Positions 13,701 to 41,637 of a stretch of 64,000 nucleotides of DNA are shown here, in pieces. Within the stretch, counting starts at the first letter, position 1, and each line of letters begins with the position of its first letter. Source of the stretch: Pogonophryne albipinna. Its lineage: Eukaryota; Chordata; Actinopteri; Perciformes; Artedidraconidae. The stretch lies in the NCBI GenBank assembly GCA_028583405.1, contig JAPTMU010000048.1, positions 370,883 to 434,882 on the forward strand. The letters are read 5' to 3'. Below the pieces are notes generated by a model. It did no database searches. It was not told where the DNA came from and saw only the letters and a list, made by a program, of their open reading frames with translations. A program made the position numbers and the translations under genes.

Positions 13701-16425
13701 TTCTACTTCTTACATGTTGAACACAAATACCTGTATTTTCTACTTCTTACATGTTGAACTCAAATACCTGTACTTTCTACTTCTTACATGTTGAACCCAA
13801 ATACCTATACTTTCTACTTCTTACATGTTGAACTCAAATACCTGTACTTTCTACTTCTTACATGTTGAACACAAAATACCTGTACTTTCTACTTCTTACA
13901 TGTTGAACACAAATACCTGTACTTTCTACTTCTTACATGTTGAACTCAAATACCTGTACTTTCTACTTCTCACATGTTGAACTCAAATACCTGTACTTTC
14001 TACTTCTTACATGTTGAACCCAAATACCTGTACTTTCTACTTCTTACATGTTGAACTCAAATACCTGTACTTTCTACTTCTTACATGTTGAACTCAAATA
14101 CCTGTACTTTCTACTTCTTACATGTTGAACCCAAATACTGTACTTTCTACTTCTTACATGTTGAAACTCAAATACCTGTACTTTCTACTTCTTACATGTT
14201 GACTCAAAATACCTGTACTTTCTGACTTCTTACATGTTGAACCCAAATACCTGTACTTTCTACTTCTTACATGTTGAAACACAAATACCTGTACTTTCTA
14301 CTTCTTACATGTTGAACTCAAATACCTGTAACTTTCTACTGTCTTACTGTTGAACTCAAATACCTGTACTTTCTACTTCTTACATGTTGAACCCAAATAC
14401 CTGTACTTTCTACTATCTTACATGTTGAACTCAATACCTGTACTTTCTACTTCTTACATGTTGAACTCAAATACCTATACTTTCTACTTTCTTACATGTT
14501 GAACTCAAATACCTGTACTTTCTACTTCTTACATGTTGAACCCAAATACCTGTACTTTCTACTTCTTACATGTTGAACTCAAATACCTGTACTTTCTACT
14601 TCTTACATGTTGAACCCAAATACCTGTACTTTCTACTTCTTACATGTTGAACCCAAATACCTGTATTTTCTACTTCTTACATGTTGAACTCAAATACCTG
14701 TACTTTCTACTTCTTACATGTTGAACCCAAATACCTATACTTTCTACTTCTTACATGTTGAACTCAAATACCTGTACTTTCTACTTCTTACATGTTGAAC
14801 ACAAATACCTGTACTTTCTACTTCTCACATGTTGAACTCAAATACCTGTACTTTCTACTTCTTACATGTTGAACCCAAATACCTGTACTTTCTACTTCTT
14901 ACATGTTGAACTCAAATACCTGTACTTTCTACTTCTTACATGTTGAACCCAAATACCTGTACTTTCTACTTCTTACATGTTGAACCCAAATACCTGTACT
15001 TTCTACTTCTTACATGTTGAACTCAAATACCTGTACTTTCTACTTCTTACATGTTGAACCCAAATACCTGTATTTTCTACTTCTTACATGTTGAACTCCA
15101 AATACCTGTACTTTCTACTTCTTACATGTTGAACCCAAATACCTGTATTTTCTACTTCTTACATTTTGAACCCAAATACCTGTACTTTCTACTTTCTTAC
15201 ATTTTGAACCCAAATACCTGTACTTTCTACTTCTTACATTTTGAACCCAAATACCTGTACTTTCTACTTCTTACATGTTGAACACAAATACCTGTACTTT
15301 CTACTTCTCTCATTTTCCAAACAGCTGGTTCCTTTAGTCTGAATGTGTGTTTGGTGGCGTGATCATTATTCTTTAGAGTCATTGCGTGCCTATTGATTTG
15401 AACACGATCCGTGTATCCATCATTTCCTGGTCTTCTCTAAAGAAGAGGGACCAATGGAAACGTTGTCATGTTGCCGTTGTTCAGCATGGAAACATTCATT
15501 AGCTAACAATGACATTATTGTTCTATTAATATAAAGGGAGGTCAGGTACTCTTTAAAACAGCTGCTAGTTATGGGTACTTTTTACTGAAGTACACTTCAA
15601 AGCCTCTTTACTTTCACTTGAGTAAAGAACGTTTAGTCAGTACTTCTACTTTTACCAGAGTATTTTTAAACACGAGTATCTGTACTTCTACTTGAGTTAA
15701 GGATGTGTGTACTTCTGCCTTCTCTGATCAGTGGTTATTGTTTCTGTGTTTGTCTTTATCATTACTGGAAAACTATTGGGCCAATTGTTATGAAACGTTG
15801 TGGAATTGTTCAGCATTGGCCAAGGAACCCGTTAAATGTTGAACACGATCCGCATTTTAATGTTTTACTTTTGTTAACTTTGCAATGCAATGACCCAAGG
15901 AAGAACCAGCTAAATTATACTAATTCCTTTCATGGAAAACAAACGTTGTAATAAACCTGTTTCTGATTCTTTGTCAAACGATATTCCCCCCTTGGTGTTT
16001 TGGTTTTTACGCTTTACAGATTCTGAGAAAGCATAATTTTAAACTTTTTTTTTGTATTTGTATATTTTCTGGGTCAACTAACATCCAGTCTATTTGACCA
16101 AGGACTCAAGACGTCATCATCTCTTATACTGACAAAACATTTATTGATGTTGTTTTAAAACAAGTTTTGATTGCTAACCATAGCCAGGTTTGACTCTGTA
16201 CCTTGTTTGATGGCCCCCCACGAGCTTCAGAGCCTCACATCTAGATGTTAAAACAGAAAGACGGCTTTAAATATTTAGAAAAATTAAAACACGTTGAATT
16301 TGATATTCCTAGTGAAGTTGTTTCATGTTGCTGCACCTCTCTGGTCTCTGAACCGACTCCTGGATGCTCCTCTGAACATCGTAGTGCATAAGATCGTCTT
16401 CATCAAGGTCCTCAGCTGCATCCAT
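1601..16425 (-). CDS. asb15: ASB15 copy A: ankyrin repeat and SOCS box protein 15 (nine exons, one apparent frameshift)
   Basis: ASB proteins bind substrates through ankyrin repeats and recruit Elongin B/C and Cullin-5 through a C-terminal SOCS box; ASB15 is mainly a muscle protein in mammals. Nine exons fit on the minus strand: 16337-16425, 16202-16240, 9398-9529, 8579-8737, 5150-5395, 4407-4578, 3681-4224, 3269-3422 and 1601-1788. All have GT-AG borders and, except for exon 2, compatible phases. The N-terminus has the [17 protein letters not shown] motif of the family. About ten ankyrin repeats follow, then the SOCS box. Exon 2 has six Gs where five would keep frame, so the literal reading hits a stop at the start of exon 3. 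Without that base the protein would be 573 residues, close to the roughly 588 of mammalian ASB15. The BC-box cysteine is a serine. It may be a young pseudogene, or the extra G may be an assembly error. A paralogue lies directly upstream. Confidence 0.85.
1965..2376 (+). repeat. 37-bp minisatellite inside hAT family 1 copy 1, about 11 units
   Basis: The repeating unit runs ACATGTTGAACMCAAATACC followed by TGTACTTTCTACTTCTT. Units differ mainly at the base pair after GAAC (cc, ca or ct). Confidence 0.95.
2781..3100 (+). mobile_element. tRNA-derived SINE
   Basis: An A-box-like TGGCTCAGTCAGTAGGGG at 2787-2804 and a B-box-like GGTTCAAGTCC at 2831-2841 are spaced as in a Pol III promoter. A SINE body containing 'cccttgagcaaggcaccgga' follows. 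It is inserted in hAT family 1 copy 1. A related body fragment lies at about 60340-60575. Confidence 0.8.
3269..3422 (-). CDS. asb15: ASB15 copy A exon 8
   Basis: The 154-base exon encodes [18 protein letters not shown] to [11 protein letters not shown], the linker between the last ankyrin repeat and the SOCS box. The acceptor is 'gtgttccag' and the donor is T|gtgagt. Its length is identical to exon 8 of copy B. Confidence 0.88.
3681..4224 (-). CDS. asb15: ASB15 copy A exon 7: C-terminal ankyrin repeats
   Basis: The 544-base exon encodes [20 protein letters not shown] and onward, with several ankyrin repeats ([39 protein letters not shown]), ending EEKVP|gtgagt. The stretch 3775-3964 is almost identical to copy B, while the rest of the exon has diverged. 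Confidence 0.92.
3775..3964 (-). other. Probable gene-conversion tract with ASB15 copy B
   Basis: These 190 bases match 19837-20026 at 189 positions. The only difference I see is an A at 3852 against a G at 19913. Immediately outside, the coding sequences diverge at both DNA and protein level. Confidence 0.8.
4407..4578 (-). CDS. asb15: ASB15 copy A exon 6
   Basis: The 172-base exon encodes [20 protein letters not shown] and then [14 protein letters not shown]...[12 protein letters not shown], two ankyrin repeats. The acceptor is 'ttaaaaag' and the donor CT|gtgagt. The length equals exon 6 of copy B. Confidence 0.9.
4666..4945. repeat. Degenerate interspersed repeat with GATA and TA microsatellites
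   Basis: The sequence around 4666-4720 (tctcccagaagtcacgttcc) resembles the ends of the long-inverted-repeat element at 26304-34086. The part at 4793-4935, with 'gttacgta' and 'ttacgtaggttaatt', resembles 19655-19738. A short (GATA)n lies at 4856-4879 and a TA run at about 4890-4905. Confidence 0.45.
5150..5395 (-). CDS. asb15: ASB15 copy A exon 5
   Basis: The 246-base exon encodes [20 protein letters not shown] and then [11 protein letters not shown] and [20 protein letters not shown], ankyrin repeats. The donor is G|gtgaac and the acceptor 'cctccgtgcag'. A hAT element begins only 16 bases upstream of the acceptor. The length equals exon 5 of copy B. Confidence 0.9.
5420..8510 (+). mobile_element. 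Non-autonomous hAT element, family 1, copy 2
   Basis: The ends are CAGAGGTGGGAAGTAG and ...GCCCTCTCTG. The flanks are CTGATGGT (5412-5419) and CTGATGAT (8511-8518), an 8-bp duplication with one mismatch. It sits in intron 4 of ASB15 copy A, next to the exon 5 acceptor. Confidence 0.92.
5533..8041 (+). repeat. 37-bp minisatellite in hAT family 1 copy 2, about 68 units
   Basis: Same unit as at 1965. Higher-order order is visible: units with 'ttctcacatg' instead of 'ttcttacatg' recur in blocks between about 6430 and 7990, always followed by the same neighbours. Confidence 0.95.
8579..8737 (-). CDS. asb15: ASB15 copy A exon 4
   Basis: The 159-base exon encodes [20 protein letters not shown] and then [20 protein letters not shown]...NETPLLL, an ankyrin repeat. 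The acceptor is 'ctcttcag' and the donor G|gtcaga. The junction with exon 3 gives VLYASFRL, matching human VLDASYKT. Confidence 0.88.
9398..9529 (-). CDS. asb15: ASB15 copy A exon 3
   Basis: The 132-base exon encodes [20 protein letters not shown], then [20 protein letters not shown]. The acceptor is 'tctctgcag' and the donor G|gtgggt. It corresponds to the human DEKGWFPLHEAVVQP repeat. If exon 2 is read as written, the frame enters here one base out and meets TGA at once. Confidence 0.88.
9602..15726 (+). mobile_element. Non-autonomous hAT element, family 1, copy 3
   Basis: The ends are CAGAGGTGGGAAGTAG and ...TCTGCCTTCTCTG, with the same internal right half as copies 1 and 2 (from 'aaacagctggttcctttagt'). 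A clear target duplication is not visible. It fills most of intron 2 of ASB15 copy A. Confidence 0.9.
9714..15308 (+). repeat. 37-bp minisatellite in hAT family 1 copy 3, about 151 units
   Basis: This is the largest array in the window, about 5.6 kb of the same 37-bp unit. The part at 14130-14500 contains many one-base insertions and deletions. These may be real decay or sequencing errors. Confidence 0.95.
16202..16240 (-). CDS. asb15: ASB15 copy A exon 2, with an extra base
   Basis: The minus strand reads 'catctag', then codons for CEALKLV, then a run of six Gs (plus-strand C at 16214-16219), then GCCATCAAACAAG|gtacag. The second half encodes AIKQ only if one G is absent, matching the AIKQG end of human exon 2. 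At 39 bases it is one base off the phase needed by exon 3 (38 would fit). It is shorter than the 53-base exon of copy B. Confidence 0.7.
16337..16425 (-). CDS. asb15: ASB15 copy A exon 1: start codon
   Basis: The ATG at 16423-16425 opens [20 protein letters not shown] followed by IQESVQRPE, closely matching the human N-terminus (MDTNDDPDEDHL...YDIQLSIQES). The donor is AG|gtgcag in phase 2. I chose this start because homology begins exactly here. Confidence 0.88.
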
Positions 16426-17368
16426 CCTACTGACAACACACACACACACACTTCACATGATTTTCAACAGTACAAGCAGATACACTGATTCCTGCCAATG
16501 GATAAACTACACATGTTGTGGGTAATATACGGAAGACTATTTGGACCACATGTGAACATCTGATCATCTCCAGTCGGTATAAAGTAATGAAATACTTTGT
16601 TTGCCAAACTAACCATCACATGGATTGCCTTTTGTTGAAATGTGCTTTTATAAATACTTGCTTTGCCTACATCTAAATATAAGACCAGATATCGTCTTAT
16701 ATTTGGGATTCATCATTTTGTAATATGGCATAAGTGTTGTATTTCCCTTGTCTTAAAAGCTTCATTAAAGTCATGTCATTTTCACATTTGTATTTGTTGT
16801 CTTCTCCAACTTTCCGATAATATTTCCATTACTGATTGTTATTTATCAAAAATGCCATTGTGTAAGTATTTTATGAAGCACCAAAAGTCGACTCTACAAC
16901 ATCGACATCGAGGCATTTGATTAAAAATATTGTGATTCCACAAAATGTGTTTCATCTTATATGTAATATTGCTGTTTTGAATGCTGATCTGACGGCACTA
17001 GCTTTTAGTTTGTATCTAGGCCACAGCTCTCATGTCTCAGTGAGTTGTGTTCATTCATTCAGACTCCAAAATCACAAATACATTTAAATTAACCTGCCTT
17101 TTCTTTCTTTCCGATTTGATATCGGCTCTATTTTCAGACGAGTTTGACCCCTGACCTAATCAGATATAATAAGTGTTGCTCAACAAACCACAGTATGTAC
17201 ACAATGTTTTTAATTTAACATCATTCTGTAGAAGAAAACTTGCAAAACACACCTGTAACGTGACAAAAACTGCACTGAATCAGTCTCACCTGATAAATGT
17301 GTCAGTGTTCGAGTCAAAGGACGAAGCAGCAGCAGCAGCACAGTGTTTCTGTCATGGCCGAAGTCCTC

Positions 17369-17404
<36 letters not shown>

Positions 17405-18516
17405 CAACACTATTTATAGGTGTCACCTGTTCCAGTGTATTTAACATGCAGGCCGTTCAGCGGCACCTAATGGAGTGTAATGTCGCTCTGCACATTTCCC
17501 ACAGCTAATGATAAGCAATAATGAAGTGGTCTGCTGTATGAATATTTATTGTGTCATTATGATCCGCCGTGTGCTCAAAACACCGTTAAAAAACAAGTCG
17601 ATGACAACCTGCTGAAGTATTGAAGAGGCTTCAAGAGGGAAATTACTTTTAACCTGATCTCCAGCTGCGGCTGACCTTCGACCTCTTTGATTAGCATTTT
17701 AAAGTACTTTTTTCATGTCTATTTACTACCAATTATTTAAGCTCCAAAACATACTGCCAAAAGAGGGAAAATAAAGGTTTTCCTGGCCTCAACACATAAA
17801 GCAAGATCTTGTATATTTTATCATTTTAATCACAATGTAGCGGCAAAAGAGCAGTTTTCTGAAACACCAATATTAAAATGTTGACATGAAGTCATGTGAC
17901 CGTGCTGTAGGTCCTCTATAGCCAACATTAGCCGCCTTTAGCTTAGCGGTGGTGACGTGAAGTCATGTGACCGTGCTGTAGTTCCTTTATAGCCCAACAT
18001 TAGCCGCCGTTAGCTTAGCGGTGGTGAGGTGAAGTCATGTGACCGTGCTGTAGTTCCTTTATAGCCCAACATTAGCCGCCTTTAGCTTAGCGGTGGTGAG
18101 GTGAAGTCATGTGACTGTGCTGTAGTTCCTTTATAGCCCAACATTAGCCGCCGTTAGCTTAGCGGTGGTGACGTGAAGTCATGTGACTGTGCTGTAGTTC
18201 CGTTATAGCCCAACATTAGCCACCTTTAGCTTAGCGGTGGTGACGTGAAGTCATGTGACCTTACTACAGCATTTCACCTCAAAAATCATGTGATTTGAAT
18301 CCACTCCAAAATGTTATCTTATTTGTCCCATGCTACACCCTTCTATAAATGTACATGAAAATCAAACCAGTATTTTTTAACTCACTTCCTTGATGGAGCA
18401 AAAAATAAAGTTGTTTACAAAATTGTGCTTATAAAAACCAGAAATAACAAAGCTTAAAAAACAGAAACGTCCTTTTAAAATATGCAGGAATCTAGCAGAG
18501 GAAATCCATAATGTGT
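16426..18516. other. Intergenic spacer between the two ASB15 copies
   Basis: No exon is recognised. The spacer holds short CA tracts at 16434-16455 and 17369-17400 and the roughly 72-bp repeat at 17884-18262. The copy A promoter should be in this spacer because both genes read leftward. Confidence 0.5.
17884..18262 (+). repeat. Tandem repeat of about 71-72 bp, five units
   Basis: The unit starts at 'gaagtcatgtgacc' and contains 'gctgtagttcctttatagcc' and 'attagccgccgttagcttag'. The starts of 'gtcatgtga' are near 17891, 17962 and 18034, and onward. Confidence 0.9.
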
Positions 18517-36518
<18,002 letters not shown>

Positions 36519-37494
36519 CGCTCTGCAGGGAGGAGACACACTGGTTGATAAACATCAGACTCCTCCAGAGGGAACACTGGGACGTCAGCCTCTGCAGACA
36601 AACCTCTAAAGCACACTACAGGAAATGGAAAACCCCAAAAAAAAAAAAAGTTTTAACATGTTTATTTATTGACTTTTCATTCCTGTATAATCATTTTGCG
36701 CAAAGATGGCACTGTTTGTCAGAGCACTTCATCCTTCTGGGATTTCATGAAGAACAGCTCCAACGCCTGTGTGTATGGGAACGCCTCTGGTGCTGGTCCA
36801 TTAACTGCCAGTGTTTCCCACAGATCTGAAATATACTTGGGGGGGTGGTGGTAGCGGGGGGGGGGGGTTGAGGTGACGTGCAGCAGCATTAACATTAACC
36901 TTTCTGTTGGTCGCTTGTTAGCAGACCCTTCACGCGATGGCAGAGCGAACAGGTACAGGCAGGGCCCATAATGATAGCCCTATAGTTTAAATCTACTACC
37001 CACACATGAACATATGGAAATGGGTTGCTATTTAAACAAATAAATGTATTTATAAATGTATTTAGGAACCTATCCATGTGATTTTTAGTGGGGGTCGACC
37101 TCAAATCCTCTAGGGGGGTCCAGGGGCATGCCCCCCGGTAAGATTTTATTTTGGAGTTAAATGCATCAATCTGGTGCATTTTGAGGGGAAAGAGACTAGA
37201 TCTATGGAAACACCTATATTAAACAGAACTGTATACATTTCAATAATCATAAAATCATGGCCATAACCAATAACATACCATTTCCAATAGGAAAAAAAAC
37301 ACTGAAACTTGTTTATTAATTTATTTTTGGTTCATTTATAGTTGTGAGTGTGTCTGTGCTCCTGAATCAGCCTCTCCTGTCTCCCTCCTCTCCCCCCTGC
37401 TCCTCTTTGAGGCAGCAGCAAAGACTAGTTTTCTCTCAACAAGTTTTAAAAGTGTATCTTACCTTTTTTCACCTAGTTAACTTTTTATTTATTT

Positions 37495-37640
37495 ATTCAT
37501 GCATATTTTACTAATCACATTACATTTAATTTAGCTGACGCTTTTATCCAAAGCGACTTATAATGACCGATTACAGGGACATTCTCCCTGGAGTAACTAA
37601 GGGCTAAGTGCCTTACTTACCTCACTACCCATTAGACCAA
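37495..37640 (+). repeat. Common teleost interspersed repeat fragment
   Basis: It contains 'tttagctgacgcttttatcc' and 'aaagcgacttataatgacc', a motif I know as very frequent in fish genomes. It lies in the segment that copy 1 of family 2 has and copy 2 lacks. Confidence 0.55.
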
Positions 37641-37844
37641 TCACTACCCTCTCAAGTGGAAATATGTGTTTACATAAATGGTGACCACACCGTTTGAGAC
37701 CCACTGAGAACTTAGACTAAGTTAACTCTCTAAACACTCAGAGAGTCCTTTACCTCAACTGAGCTGAGGTTATCCCGAGCTTGAATGACACACAGAGACC
37801 AATCAAGGGCTTTGATTTATGATCTGTATGACAGTGGCCATGTC

Positions 37845-38775
37845 GGCAGACCACATCATGTAGACAGCCAGTCACCCTGTGTGAGGCAGACCACATCATG
37901 TAGACAGCCAGTCCCCCTGTTTGAGGCAGACCACATCATGTAGACAGCCAGTCCCCCTGTTTGAGGCAGGCCACATCATGGAGACAGCCAGTCACCCTGT
38001 GTGAGACAGACCACATCATGTAGACAGCCAGTCACCCTGTGTGAGGCAGACCATATCATGTAGACAGCCAGCCCCGCTGTGTGAGGCAGACCACATCATG
38101 TAGACAGCCAGTCACCCTGTGTGAGGCAGACCACATCATGTAGACAGCCAGTCACCCTGTGTGAGGCAGACCACATCATGTAGACAGCCAGTCACCCTGT
38201 GTGAGGCAGACCACATCATGTAGACAGCCAGTCACCCTGTGTGAGGCAGGCCACATCATGTAGACAGCCAGTCACCCTGTGTGAGGCAGACCACATCATG
38301 TGGACAGCCAGTCCCCCTGTGTGAGGCAGGCCACATCATGTAGACAGCCAGTCACCCTGTGTGAGGCAGACCACATCATGTAGACAGCCAGTCACCCTGT
38401 GTGAGGCAGGCCACATCATGTAGACAGCCAGTCACCCTGTGTGAGGCAGACCACATCATGTAGACAGTCAGTCACCCTGTGTGAGGCAGACCACATCATG
38501 TAGACAGCCAGTCACCCTGTGTGAGGCAGACCACATCATGTAGACAGTCAGTCACCCTGTGTGAGGCAGACCACATCATGTAGACAGCCAGTCACCCTGT
38601 GTGAGGCAGGCCACATCATGTAGACAGCCAGTCACCCTGTGTGAGGCAGACCACATCATGTAGACAGCCAGTCACCCTGTGTGAGGCAGACCACATCATG
38701 TAGACAGCCAGTCACCCTGTGTGAGGCAGGCCACATCATGTGGACAGCCAGTCCCCCTGTGTTAGGCAGGCCACT
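37845..38775 (+). repeat. 40-bp satellite, about 23 units
   Basis: The unit is GGCAGACCACATCATGTAGA then CAGCCAGTCACCCTGTGTGA. The period of 40 is exact over most of the array. Confidence 0.95.
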
Positions 38776-38910
38776 TAACAGGCCAGAAGGAGGCGAGATC
38801 AGAGCAAGGGAGCGAGGGATCATTGTCCACAAGTTAATCGATCGCAGATGGCGTTGTGGTCAGGGACGAATAAAAAATAAACCTAAATGGGTCGCGAAAT
38901 ATACTTGGGC

Positions 38911-39010
38911 GGCCGTTAATATACCTGGGGGGCCGTTAATATACCTGGGGGGCCGTTAATATACCTGGGCGGCCGTTAATATACCTGGGGGGCCGTTAAT
39001 ATACCTGGGG
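38911..39010 (+). repeat. 20-bp tandem repeat, five units
   Basis: The unit is GGCCGTTAATATACCTGGGG. Family 2 copy 2 has only one to two units at 46020-46050. Confidence 0.9.
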
Positions 39011-39254
39011 GGCCCGCCCAAGTATAGTCTGTGTGGGAAACCCTGAAGCACATTATTGAACCTACTGTAATTGAAGAATAAAGTTTCCAATAAAACTGTT
39101 GTAAAGAAAATAGCCTTTTTGACATTTAGATTTTTGCTGTTTACCAAATTATGAATCCCAGTTCTTTCCAAGAGACTTAAAGGGAAAATATTCAGAAAAT
39201 AAAGCTGCGTAAAACAAAGAATTGCGTAGTAGAAGTATATTGTATTTCAAATCA

Positions 39255-40360
39255 ATTGCCGGCACATTTCTGCAGATTGATTCATGCTAATGCGAAATAA
39301 AAAAACAGCATATTGCAGATCTGCAGGTGTTTTAACAACAAGAAAATTCCCCGTGAACAAATCCAAAATAAAAATACTAAATCTGACAAAATCTTGAAAC
39401 CTGACACCGGCACATTTCTGCACATTCATTTATTCTAACGCTAAAAAACACCAACAATGGCGGTAAAACATGCAGCAGAGAATGCAGACCAGCAGGTGTT
39501 TTAACAATGTTTAAAAAAGCTCCTTGCTAACAACTTCTTCACACCTCTACTCAACAGAAGCACAATCCTAAATCTGACACAATCATCTGGCTAAAAATGT
39601 GTTTTAAATCCCAAACCAGCGCTTTTCTGCAGATGAATTCCTGCTAACGCTGTCACGATCTGTCTGTTTTATTTTTGTCTTGTGTAGATCTGTTTTTTGG
39701 TTTCCTGTTTTAGTTTGAAAAGTGTTCAACCCCCGTCTCTTCTGTTGCTTTGTGTCTGTGTTCCCTCCTGCCTGATTACCCGATTGTGTTCACCTGGTGC
39801 CCCTGTGTTTTCTCCTGTGTTTGTTTCATTAGTCCTGTGTGCATTTAGGTTCTGCTTTTCCTGTTAGTCTTTGTGAGATCCTTGTTGTTGTTGTTGTTGT
39901 TGACGACGACTGTGTTCAGGTGGAGAGAGTTCTGCTCTGTATGTTACTTGTAGCCTTGAAATAAAGGTATTTTCTGTTAAACCTGCATTTGGGTCCTGCC
40001 TGCTTCGCTCAACCCGGACAAACGCAAGATAAAAAAACACAGAAAATGCAAATAAAAATTCATAAAAGAATGCAGCTTTCCAGGTTTTTGAAAGATTCCC
40101 TGCTTACAAATTCTTCACACCTCAAATTTGTTTTAATTTAAAATCCAAAACAAGTACATTTCTGCAGATTAATTCATGCTAATGCAAAAGGAAAAACCCC
40201 AACAATGACAATAAAACATGCAGATGTTTAAACAATATTTAAAATAATTCGCATGATTCCCCACTAACACATTTCAAAGCAAACATTTAAAAAAAATCTG
40301 GAAAAGAAATTCTTATTTAAAATCAAATCCCAGCACATCACATGTCTGCAGATGAACCCA
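39255..40360. repeat. Degenerate tandem repeat of about 150-200 bp, interrupted by an LTR
   Basis: The phrase 'atttctgcagattgattcat' followed by 'gctaatgc', an A-rich stretch and 'caggtgttttaacaa' recurs with drift at about 39265, 39413, 39620, 40160 and 40345. Confidence 0.65.
39651..40020 (+). mobile_element. Solo LTR of a retrotransposon
   Basis: The 370-base block begins TGTCACGATCTGTCTG and ends CAACCCGGACA. It is flanked by the exact 5-bp duplication AACGC (39646-39650 and 40021-40025). An AATAAA lies at about 39959. The length, TG...CA ends and 5-bp duplication fit a Ty3-type LTR. No internal coding part remains. Confidence 0.8.
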
Positions 40361-40470
40361 GCGTGTCTCACCTGAGAGGTTTGTTCTCTCCCTCGGCTCG
40401 CTCTCTAACGGCACGCGGTGGTTTTATATTTGTGACCTGATGCTTTGAAAACAGCAGGGAGAACACAGTG

Positions 40471-40473
<3 letters not shown>

Positions 40474-40504
<31 letters not shown>
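40474..40504 (+). repeat. TG microsatellite
   Basis: About 15 uninterrupted TG units. Confidence 0.9.
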
Positions 40505-40508
<4 letters not shown>

Positions 40509-41052
40509 ACACCTGGTGTTAAATATAGCCCGCTGACGAGCACCATTGTGTGAGCTAATCCGGGACTTTATTGTGTTCGGCGGGAATCCCAAATTCAAGA
40601 TCCCACAATCCTCCGGGCTTACGCGGCGGACTCCACATCACCATCCATTTTGTTTTGTGGAAGACAGCATCATTCGGGTCTATTTTTCCCTTCGCTGCTT
40701 TGTTGAGCATGTGAGATGATGGATGTCTCATGAAATGTCTCTTTCTGAAATGTGCCTTTATGAGGAAACTGTTGTTTTATTGTTTCCACTTGTGATTTAC
40801 AATGCTATGGTTTGGTTGTTTTCATGGTTTTCTTGACGTTAAGTTATATTCATTGGCTTGATTTAAGTTGTTTCTAATTTGCTTTCCCCTAATTGTATTA
40901 TTTATAAAATATACATTTACATATTGTGCTTGTTTATAGTTTGTATCTGTGAGTAAAAAGTACAATATATGTTTCTGTAGTGGACTCAAAGTATAGAGTA
41001 CAATAAAATATACTAAATATAGCCTACTATAGTAATTGAGTAAGTTCTAGAG

Positions 41053-41637
41053 CAGGGGGTCAAACTCAAATACACAGTGGGCCAAAATAAAAAATGGGTA
41101 CTAGTGGAGGGCCGGACTGGTTCAATGTTTATTGCAGAACTTATTGAAATGAACTTATTGCACATATTAAACCTGGAACTAACAAAGCTTAAATTATTGC
41201 CTATAAAAACAACATTAAACATTAAATAATCAGTTGCATTCATTTCTTATGGCTCTATCTGCAGCTTTTCCAGAGTCAGTTCTTATGAGTACATTTTCCC
41301 ACAGGCCAACAACAGCTTCAACAAAACTATTTCCCTCAAAGAGAAAACTAAACATGCCCTGTTGGCGTGAGAGAGAAAGTGCAGAAGGAAACATCCATTA
41401 AACTCAGTGTGCTGCTCTGTGATGCTAGCTCAGATACTTGGCATCTCATCTTGGGTGCAAGTTCATCAATGTTTGGGCTCAGGCTCTGAGCTGAGGAGAC
41501 CCTCAGGATGGAGTGACGGTGTGCGTGCAATATACCGGCGGGCCAGATCTAATAGGAATTAGAAATTATCCTGCGGGCCGAAATTAAATCCACTAAGGGC
41601 CTGATTTGGCCCCCGGGCCTTGAGTTTGACACATTTG
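41053..41637. mobile_element. Non-autonomous hAT element, family 3
   Basis: The ends are CAGGGGGTCAAACTCAAA and ...GCCTTGAGTTTGACACATTTG, with 'gggccaaaat' and 'ggcccccgggcc' next to them. This is the Charlie-like pattern common in vertebrates. The flanks ttctagag and atctaaaa may be a decayed 8-bp duplication. Confidence 0.8.

Larger units (their letters stand above)
36809..39045 (+). mobile_element. hAT-like element, family 2, copy 1
   Basis: The ends are CAGTGTTTCCCACAGATCTG and ...AGTCTGTGTGGGAAACCCTG. The same ends enclose 44258-46079. It contains the 40-bp satellite (37845-38775), a 20-bp tandem repeat (38911-39010) and an extra ~340-base segment absent from copy 2. Target duplications are not evident. 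Confidence 0.8.

Noticed and set aside
7311..15281. Plus-strand ORFs repeating [11 protein letters not shown]
   Set aside because: They are translations of the 37-bp transposon minisatellite and end at the array borders.
37845..38775. The regular 40-bp array considered as a CRISPR array
   Set aside because: It has no alternating repeat and variable spacer. The whole 40-bp unit repeats, and the DNA is from a vertebrate.
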